Below, piece by piece: positions 58,901-64,000 of a stretch of 64,000 nt of DNA. Position numbers and translations under genes: made by a program. The stretch covers positions 38,096,458 through 38,160,457 of the forward strand of contig NC_088300.1 of NCBI RefSeq assembly GCF_032854445.1, written 5' to 3'. Under the pieces are notes generated by a model. The model made no database searches and was not told where the DNA came from. It was given only the letters and a program-made list of their open reading frames with translations. Origin of the DNA: Liolophura sinensis (Eukaryota; Mollusca; Polyplacophora; Chitonida; Chitonidae). The stretch's first letter is position 1; each line of letters begins with the position of its first letter.

Positions 58901-60217
58901 AGTAAGCGGTTTTCCAGTTCCAGAGAGGACACAGCCTTATTGGACTGCTCCCCATCCTCATTACCATCATTATTCTCTGACATTGCATCTCCAAGGTCAA
59001 GGTTAAGGTCATCTGCAGAGGCACCGGAGGCTGTCATCTGTGACACAACACTCTGGGTCATCTCTTTTTCTGGTTCAAATATAAAATGTTTCATTGAAAT
59101 TTGTTCTTTCAGAGGTTACCTGCTTGAATAACAGTCAAAAAGCTTCAGTTTGATGAAAGTCTGAACTCAAATATCCAGGTGTGGATAATGGAGCGTTCCG
59201 AAACAAGACTTTCTAATTTGTCCATGTGTCCATGTACTTCAAGCAAAAAATTTCTTCTGCATGGCAGCTGGCTGAGTAAAGCCCCGTCCAGACTATCCAA
59301 CATCACTCAACTTTTGTTGACTACACAAGAGTCAACAAAAGTTGAGTGATATTGGATAGTCTCGACCGGGGCTTTATTGATCTGAAAGTGTTTACACTGA
59401 GCTTTTTTACATGACAACTTTTTTCAGGTTATCAAGCAGACTGCATGTATTACATTCAAATGAAGGTTAGATTTCTCCTTTGCCAAAATGAGATGAGGTC
59501 TGAATCTGACAATTTTTTGTTAAAACTGTAATATCATAGGCCACCTAAAAAAAAAGAATAAAAACACAAAAACTCAAACTTTAAAGGGAATCTAACAAGA
59601 ATAAATCATGTAAATGTATATACAGTAATGTCATGAAATAAGACGGCCCTACCAAAGCCTTCTGGTGGGTTTGGTCCACCTGTAACATCTGACTTGGGCT
59701 TCTCCTGGCTTCCTTTACCCGATGATGCAGACGAGCCACTTCGCTGGTGAGAATTTCTCCTGCGGCTAGGAGGTGGAGTCTGAGATTTCTTTTTGGAATT
59801 GCTGACTGTCTCTTTACTGTTCAAAAATTCAAACAGGGCATCATCTGTGTCATTTTGTGAGGTTTTTGGAAGAAAAACCTCACAGTTCTTCTTCAAGGAA
59901 GAACTTGGTGTCTGAGCTGGGGCTGATACCTTAGGAACTGGCGAGCTCACCACAGACGTTGACGGGCTGAGCTGCGATTGTTTCAGCTTATTCAGGTCGG
60001 TAGGAACGCTGAAGGACGGCGTTAGGGAGGCCTGGTACTGAGGTCCTGAAGGAGTGGAGTACGCAGATGATTGGGTTGACGAGGCAAATGCCTCCCCCAA
60101 CTGGCTGGGTAATTTGCTCTCCACATCATCATCATTGTGGAACACCTCTGCAGCTGACTGGTCGAGGCGATTCAAGAAATCCCCAGCTTTATCCGTTATG
60201 CCGCTCAGCCACGACAT
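46821..60217 (-). CDS. GOLGA5: Golgin-84 (golgin subfamily A member 5), 14 exons, complete
   Basis: Golgin-84 is a Golgi coiled-coil tether held in the membrane by its C-terminus; it helps keep the Golgi ribbon and captures intra-Golgi vesicles. Exons, 5' to 3' on the minus strand: 60217-59653, 59069-58830, 57776-57557, 56499-56376, 55805-55709, 55124-55018, 54676-54509, 53184-53056, 52520-52422, 51629-51480, 50891-50816, 50335-50239, 49719-49656, 46922-46821. All boundaries are GT/AG and phases agree, giving 745 residues (human about 731). Layout: conserved start MSWLSGITDKAGDFLNRLDQ, a Ser/Pro-rich low-complexity part to about residue 200 with DDALFEFLN at 125-133, coiled coil from about 225 to 640 (LELENRLLRSEI, AKDSQLAVLRVRLEESD, IQKQTMLESLSTEKNSL), the signature GVFLRRYPIARVFV near 695-708, and a membrane helix ending LHLWVMVVLLTY. 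A luminal tail of about 19 residues follows. Confidence 0.96.
46923..49655 (-). other. Golgin-84 intron 13
   Basis: 2.7-kb intron. It contains the 3' end of a family B SINE at 46976-47022 (AAAAATTGTTAAGTATGACG then TAAACCCTAAGCACTCACTC) and a short run of GTCCGC-containing repeats at 49255-49330. No other feature. Confidence 0.55.
49656..49719 (-). CDS. GOLGA5: Golgin-84 exon 13 (RRYPIAR signature)
   Basis: Encodes IRLGVFLRRYPIARVFVIMY then Met, the juxtamembrane signature shared with vertebrate golgin-84 and the first part of the membrane helix. Acceptor GCCTTTGTAG, donor GTAAGT; phase 2 in, 0 out. Confidence 0.97.
49877..50020 (-). repeat. SINE family A, 3' half, reverse, in golgin intron 12
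   Basis: TTTATTTATTTGATTGGTGT, TACGCCATACTCAAGAATAT, CACTTATACGATGGCAGCCA, GAGCCTGGGGGAAACCCATG. It is in the sense orientation of the golgin gene. Confidence 0.9.
50239..50335 (-). CDS. GOLGA5: Golgin-84 exon 12
   Basis: Encodes VRQRLPAFMREGPSDTEVTR then KMKRAANVIDKFS, matching KVRKAASSIDQFS of vertebrates. Acceptor GTGCTGTTGTAG, donor GTGTGT; phase 1 in, 2 out. Confidence 0.93.
50816..50891 (-). CDS. GOLGA5: Golgin-84 exon 11
   Basis: Encodes QQYRDVQASAVRSTSAVVNV then HDDEDG, the linker after the coiled coil. Acceptor ATGTTCACAG, donor GTAAGT; phase 1 out. Poorly conserved sequence, placed by phase and position. Confidence 0.85.
51339..51375. repeat. Perfect 16-bp hairpin in golgin intron 10
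   Basis: GGAATTCTCAGATATT, a 5-base loop (TTGGG), then AATATCTGAGAATTCC. A related GGGAATTTTTTGAGAATTTC stretch follows. Confidence 0.9.
51480..51629 (-). CDS. GOLGA5: Golgin-84 exon 10
   Basis: Encodes LTTKKMGSTSENELEARVKT and IQKQTMLESLSTEKNSLSLQ then LERLE, the most conserved coiled-coil stretch. Acceptor GGGTTCACAG, donor GTAAGT; 50 codons. Confidence 0.96.
51936..52180 (-). repeat. SINE family A, near full length, reverse, in golgin intron 9
   Basis: Begins TTTATTTATTTATTTATTTG, and ends at the tRNA-like head AACTGAGCCACGGAGGCC (box A reversed), with the box B region as ACTTGAACTCACTGCGACCG. Part of the middle is deleted. Confidence 0.9.
52422..52520 (-). CDS. GOLGA5: Golgin-84 exon 9
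   Basis: Encodes ELQYSSEELHRQKVAMASQV then ADREKEIQKLRTQ, matching the family DRDEEIQKLRNQ. Acceptor TGCTGCAG, donor GTATGA; 33 codons, phase 0. Confidence 0.95.
52941..53068. repeat. 29/30-bp repeat spanning the golgin exon 8 donor, four copies
   Basis: Plus-strand unit AACTGACCTGTTTCTGTTTG AGCCAGTGT. Each copy contains an AAACAG/GTCAGT donor on the minus strand, at 53055, 53025, 52996 and 52967. The spacing is 30, 29 and 29 bases. Confidence 0.93.
53056..53184 (-). CDS. GOLGA5: Golgin-84 exon 8, next to duplicated donor sites
   Basis: Encodes DLEAQLQQESDTYREHLRSL then EEQMNEEKRRREDSDQELLK and QKQ. Donor GTCAGT. The last bases of the exon plus this donor are repeated three more times downstream (exon ends 53026, 52997, 52968 would be equivalent). 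Ending at 53056 joins best to the next exon. Confidence 0.92.
53241..54198. repeat. 55-bp minisatellite in golgin intron 7, about 17 copies
   Basis: Unit GGGATGTGTGCATACCCAAT, ACAGATATACAACATACATC, TACAATACAGAGGAA. Between about 53470 and 53830 two unit types alternate (AATACAGATATACAATATAC-type and AATATAGATATACAACATAC-type), giving a 110-bp higher-order period. No stop occurs in several frames, so long overlapping open frames appear on both strands that are not genes. Confidence 0.96.
54509..54676 (-). CDS. GOLGA5: Golgin-84 exon 7
   Basis: Encodes SKERLIASLREGSGASGEAV through NKMSMENLRIELQ. The SKE(K/R)LI.SL(K/R)EGSG block is diagnostic. Donor GTGAGT; 56 whole codons. The following intron carries the 55-bp minisatellite. 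Confidence 0.95.
55018..55124 (-). CDS. GOLGA5: Golgin-84 exon 6
   Basis: Encodes SKLSEMNTQLRTTKASLDAA and QELADYKDKAARILQ, matching QELIDYKQKATRILQ of vertebrate golgin-84. Acceptor ACTTGTCAG, donor GTAAGG; phase 1 in, 0 out. Confidence 0.95.
55200..55415 (+). repeat. Interspersed repeat, copy 2, in golgin intron 5
   Basis: TGACCCTTTAAGGTGGATGA, ATCGATCAGAATCAA and TATGTAACAATGCACTTTTA match the copy at 44050-44265 in order and spacing. Confidence 0.65.
55709..55805 (-). CDS. GOLGA5: Golgin-84 exon 5
   Basis: Encodes EEANMRQAKLEAEVQSMVES then LTAAQRKGSDER. Acceptor GTGTGCTGTGCAG, donor GTTAGT; phase 0 in, 1 out. Confidence 0.92.
55897..55965 (-). repeat. SINE family A, 3' end fragment, golgin intron 4
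   Basis: TTTATTTAATTTTATTTGTT, TGGTGTTTACTCTGCACTCA, AAATTTCACTTATACGACG; a diverged tail only. Confidence 0.7.
56376..56499 (-). CDS. GOLGA5: Golgin-84 exon 4
   Basis: Encodes VLKDHTDSSGVHSQALDSVR and ETALKREKEAFQKAQ, aligning with the family segment ending TLKREQESY. Acceptor CTGATTTCAG, donor GTAAGT; phase 2 in, 0 out. Confidence 0.92.
56787..57020. repeat. 40-bp tandem repeat in golgin intron 3, six copies
   Basis: Exact 40-bp spacing of TAACATGTCC at 56821, 56861, 56901, 56941 and 56981. Unit TCCATGTGGATGTACGTTTA, TTTCAAATTACTATAACATG. The outer copies are more diverged. Confidence 0.95.
57215..57440 (+). repeat. Third SINE-like element (family C), golgin intron 3
   Basis: TGGTCTGGTGTTAGTATAAT, GTGACTGGGTGGGGTGTCAT, ATCTGGTGTCTTGCC, ending in a tail like family B (AAAAATTTTTAAGTATGATA TTAAACC). 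The block order matches a spiralian SINE type I recall; single copy here. Confidence 0.5.
57557..57776 (-). CDS. GOLGA5: Golgin-84 exon 3
   Basis: Coiled coil with the strongly conserved AMTAKDSQLAVLRVRLEESD. Acceptor TTTTCTTTCTCAG, donor GTATGT; phase 1 in, phase 2 out. Confidence 0.95.
57983..58118 (+). repeat. SINE family A, 3' half, golgin intron 2
   Basis: GTGGGAAGTCTGCCAGCAAC, TGGGTTTCCTCCGGGCTCTG, CATAATGCTGGCCGCCATTG, GAGTATGGCGTAAAACACCA; the AAAT tail is missing. Confidence 0.88.
58830..59069 (-). CDS. GOLGA5: Golgin-84 exon 2
   Basis: Encodes EKEMTQSVVSQM, an acidic stretch (DDLNLDLGD, ENNDGNEDGE), and the start of the coiled coil LELENRLLRSEIASLNVEMA. Acceptor TATTTGAACCAG, donor GTGAGA; phase 1 both sides. 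Confidence 0.93.
59277..59376. repeat. 100-bp foldback element in golgin intron 1
   Basis: Arms of 46-47 bases, about 43 matching, around a 7-base loop (59323-59329). Ends TAAAGCCCCG and CGGGGCTTTA. The outer TA on each side would fit a Tc1/mariner-type target duplication, though TA is also part of the palindrome. Confidence 0.88.
59653..60217 (-). CDS. GOLGA5: Golgin-84 exon 1 (start codon)
   Basis: Residues 1-188. The start MSWLSGITDK matches the family N-terminus. The exon is Ser/Pro/Thr-rich with basic patches (KKKSQTPPPSRRR) and the DDALFEFLN motif. Donor GTAGGG; phase 1 out. Confidence 0.95.
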
Positions 60218-62884
60218 GCTCTAATGTCCTCTAGCAGTGCAACTGATGGACTGGGCTAAAAGATGGTGTGGATGATGAAAACAAAAGCAGAATCATCAAT
60301 ATAAAAAATTCAGTGCTGGATCCAAGAGTTTTTGTATTCCTCTCCTTATCTGAATTTTTGGAAAATTTATTTTCAGTCAGCGTAGTGAGGTAAAATAAAC
60401 CAAAATAACAAACGGTCTGGAGGCCACAGAATTTGTGTATGCTGAGCAAGCATTCGCAGCTATTTTAAGCTATTTCTGTGCCCACTGAATGATATTACAT
60501 GATACTGAATATGTGATTCATCCTGCTACCCACACCCAGGTTCCCTATCACAGCCTATCATGTCTTCACAGCTGTTTTTAATGCTATACTAACAAATAAT
60601 TTTGATATTCACCTTGGCAATGAGACTCTCTCGAGCAACATGGAATAACTGTTTTGTTGTGGTGCTCTAATTTCTCTCCTAGATGGCTTACTACATAACA
60701 TGTCAGATTTATTGGTAAAACGTTTAAGTCAAGCCTCGAGTCAAGGATATGCTCACTGATTGACAAAACAATATATAATAACCATGCCCACAAGCTGTGT
60801 TCCTAATCGAAATTCTTCATTTCAGGCTTAGTCTGATGGGTAAAATGTAGTCCCTCAATATATGACTGCGCTTTAATAAATTTATTTATTTATTTATTTG
60901 CTTGGTGTTTCACTGGTCTGACTTGACACGCCAGACTACAAAGCACAGAGTAATATTGTATAGGACTGGCAGCATAACTAATTACAGAGTATCAATATTT
61001 TGACTGGCAGTTGTATGCGGCCAGATTATTTTGACTGGCAATGACAGCAATATTATCACTGAAGTAAAAGGAAATTTCACAGATGTGAAAACAGAAAACA
61101 CTGATGGCTGCCATCTAATATTTTAATTGTAGCAGAAAAGCACTTTCATCGCCAAACGTGCTATATATTGTTCCTACTGTACACATGAAATGTCTCACTG
61201 TATCTCATTGCAACTGGTGCATACACATATGCCTACAACTGCATACAGATGAAACAAACCTAGATTGCGCTACAACAACAACATAACACAAGTTCGATGA
61301 TCTTGAAAAACAAGTACATCAGGGTAAAAAAGTTGTCTAGAGTTGTGACCAAGAGCCAAAGCTTTATTCTTCTGCACACTCTGATTACCAACTTATTCTG
61401 ACAATCTAAAGTTTGACACATCAAACTTACATTTTCACATCCATCAAGTTCTTGCCTCAAGTCAGGCTCAACAAATAAACACGGTGACGTGACAGGCACT
61501 CTAACAAGGTTAACAGAACAGAGTAAGGGTATGAACCTCATCCTGCACTGGGTCAGTTTCCATCACAATAAAACACATTCTTAGCCGCATTTACGAGCAT
61601 CCATTAGGCTCCATGATTCAAGAGAATAGGATTAAGCAAACCAGTGAAAACTATTAACAAGAATGGTGGTGGAAAACTGAGGCAAGTCTCATTATAAGCT
61701 CGTTACATGAAACTGTAGAACCAAAATGAATAATCATCAAAAAAATCTCTAGCAAACATGAAAACACCAATCTTTTTTTCTATCAAATTCAAAAATGGTG
61801 CCAAATATATAAGCACGGAATTATTTAGGCGGCTATGAATAAGACACTAATTTACAATGCACCGCAGGCCTGACAGGGCCCTAACTAGATTTATAAGCTG
61901 CTGACCTCACTAGGAGATGCACATGTGGTGTCTCGGTGCGATGCTTAACTCAAAAGGAAAATGAAAGACACATGTACAAGAAGCTGAAGACATTACTATA
62001 TTACCGCGATGAAAGTTGTGGCACTAATAAGGTAGTGCTTACATTACACGTAAAAGTTGAGTGGGGTTGTTCGACGTGTTAAAACAATGGGCCACTTCTG
62101 TCAGTGTCACCTGATGAGATTCAACAGGCCCTACTCTGTGGCTGTTCTAATTATGTGACCCAATTAAGCTTTTTAGACACTAGTTGTTACATGCATATCA
62201 TTTTATAGAGTAATGTAGCCTACTCTGTCTTCTATTGATATGTGAATATACAGACGTATGGAGAAAATTATGCAGTTTATAAGCCGAGTTGGATTTCAGG
62301 AGAGTTCACACATATATGGACGAGACAGGGAGGGTGGTCTTGCAAACTAACGCAGCTAAAATTTCAGATTTTAGAGTACTTGCGGGACTGAATACACATC
62401 TTGTATAGCATGGTCTGTCAGCCCAACTGCCGTAAGAACTAACCGTTTCGCCTGAGTTAATTCGCAAGAGCCCTCACCTTATCTCCTCTCAATCTTCCTG
62501 AACTCGCAAGATTCCTGAAACTCCGACTCGGCTAATTGTACTGAGAGTCAGACAAGATGATCTCGGGATATGAGAGCAGTTGTTGCAGAATGACAGAATT
62601 CTTAAATCAAGCAACACAAAATGTTGCAAGAGTTACAGTGGAGTAAAGCTGCAAATGTGTCAGAGTGATGACTAGGAATGTTTTCTGTGTCTTCACATGT
62701 GCATTAAAACTTCCCTGAAATAAATCGATGTCCACCAAGTGGTTCCCACAAGCAGCTAATCTGTTCTGAGTCATACTGAACCAAAAATGATCTATGACAA
62801 CCACACAAATTCACAAAATAAATCCATTTTTAGTCACGACTCCCTCTATGGCCACCACTTGTCCTGATAGTCATATATACAAGT
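60218..62884. other. Upstream region of golgin-84
   Basis: Should hold the golgin promoter and any 5' non-coding exon. A SINE-like tail occurs at 60877-60915 (TTTATTTATTTATTTATTTG CTTGGTGTTTCAC). No coding exon was recognised on either strand. Confidence 0.4.
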
Positions 62885-63138
62885 CATGTGAGTTGGTTAG
62901 CACGCCAGGGCAGCGTAATGAACCAGGAGTCTCTCACCAATGCGGTCGCTGTGAGTTCAAGTGCAGCTCATACTGACTTCCTCACTGGCTATAAATGGGA
63001 AGGTGTGCAGCAACCTGTGGATGGTCGTTTCCCCTGGGCTCTGCCCGGTTTCCTCCCACCATAATGCTGGCCGCCATTGTATAAGTGAAATGTTCTTGAG
63101 TACGGCGTAAAACACCAATCACATAAATAAATAAATAC
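62885..63138 (+). repeat. SINE family A, near full length
   Basis: Head GAGTTGGTTAGCACGCCAGG, box B-like GAGTTCAAGTGCAGC, body GGAAGGTGTGCAGCAACCTG and tail AAAACACCAATCACATAAAT. The first bases of the head are missing. Confidence 0.92.
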
Positions 63139-63189
63139 AAGTCGTGATCAGTGTGAGCATAGAAAAAAATGTCATTCATGGGAGATAAT

Positions 63190-64000
63190 CCCTATGGCCG
63201 TCAATATTGAGATACAAGGCAAATGTAGTGGCCCATTTGACTGGTTCCCTCTCCCTATGTCAATATTGAGACACTAGGCAAGTGTAGTTGCCCATTTGAC
63301 TGGTTCCCTCTCCCTATGGCAATCAATATTGTAACAATAGGCAAGTGTAGTCGCACATTTGACTGGATCCCTCTCCCTATGGCAATCAATATTGTAACAA
63401 TAGGCAAGTGTAGTCGCACATTTGACTGGATCCCTCTCCCTATGGCAATCAATATTGTAACACTAGGCAAGTGTAGTTGCCCATTTGACTGGATCCCTCT
63501 CCCTATGGCAATCAATATTGTAACACTAGGCAAGTGTAGTGGCCCATTTGACTGGTTCCCTCTCCCAATGGCAATCAATATTGTAACAGTAGGCAAATGT
63601 AGTGGCCCATTTGACTGGTTCTCTCTCCCTATGGCAATCAATATTGTAACAGTAGGCAAGTGTAGTGGCCCATTTGACTGGATCCCTCTCCCTATGGCAA
63701 TCAGTATTGTAACACTAGGCAAGTGTAGTCCCCATTTGACTGGTTCCCTCTCCCTATGGCAGTCAATGTTGAGATACAAGGCAAGTGTAGTGGCCCATTT
63801 GACTGGTTCCCTCTCCCTATGGCAATCAGTATTGTAACAGTAGGCAAGTGTAGTTGCCCATTTGACTGGTTCCCTCTCCCTATGGCAATCAGTATTGTAA
63901 CGCTAGGCAAGTGTAGTTGCCCATTTGACTGGTTCCCTCTCCCTGTGGCAATCAATATTGTAACAGTAGGCAAGTGTAGTTGCCCATTTGACTGGTTCCC
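63190..64000. repeat. 63-bp minisatellite array, about 13 copies, cut by the window end
   Basis: Unit TTGACTGGTTCCCTCTCCCT, ATGGCAATCAATATTGTAAC, AGTAGGCAAGTGTAGTTGCC plus CAT; mostly 63 bp, with shorter copies at the left. 63 is a multiple of three, so both strands show repeats of about 21 codons with no stop over 170 codons. The array continues beyond 64000. Confidence 0.95.

Noticed and set aside
63255-63973. Open frames of about 173 codons on both strands
   Set aside because: Product of the 63-bp tandem repeat; no other coding evidence.

Overview
The window looks like nuclear DNA of a marine spiralian invertebrate, most likely a mollusc or a brachiopod such as Lingula. Genes have many short exons with GT/AG introns, the background is AT-rich, and tRNA-derived SINEs ending in AAATAAATAAAT tails are scattered throughout. 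The species cannot be fixed from sequence alone.

Three genes are supported. (1) 9817-11235 (+) is a 472-residue, intronless coding region for a PLP-dependent beta-eliminating lyase of the tryptophanase / tyrosine phenol-lyase family. It carries the residues typical of tryptophanase. This is a bacterial-type enzyme lying between animal-type repeats, with a good 3' splice site 12 bases before its ATG, so it is the best candidate here for a domesticated horizontally acquired gene. (2) 26213-39014 (+) is a nine-exon alpha-SNAP gene (NAPA), the NSF adaptor in SNARE recycling. Its conserved C-terminus is put out of frame by one extra A in an A5 run. (3) 46821-60217 (-) is a complete 14-exon golgin-84 gene (GOLGA5), a coiled-coil Golgi tether with a C-terminal membrane anchor. 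All intron phases agree and the predicted protein is 745 residues. NAPA and GOLGA5 are convergent, and both act in Golgi/ER vesicle traffic.

The rest is repeats. Region 1-9.8 kb holds SINE pieces and fragments of a DIRS-like retroelement. Region 11.4-20.9 kb holds two LINE fragments, a decayed BED/hAT-like fragment, a foldback element and SINEs. Region 20.997-24.07 kb is a 47-bp minisatellite that turns into a 54-bp one through a 7-bp insertion. Region 44.27-46.41 kb is a 43-bp minisatellite carrying a perfect 10-bp palindrome, between the two convergent genes. The golgin introns contain 55-bp, 40-bp and 29/30-bp arrays, the last of which duplicates a splice donor. The window ends inside a 63-bp array. 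No CRISPR, operon or stand-alone RNA gene was seen.
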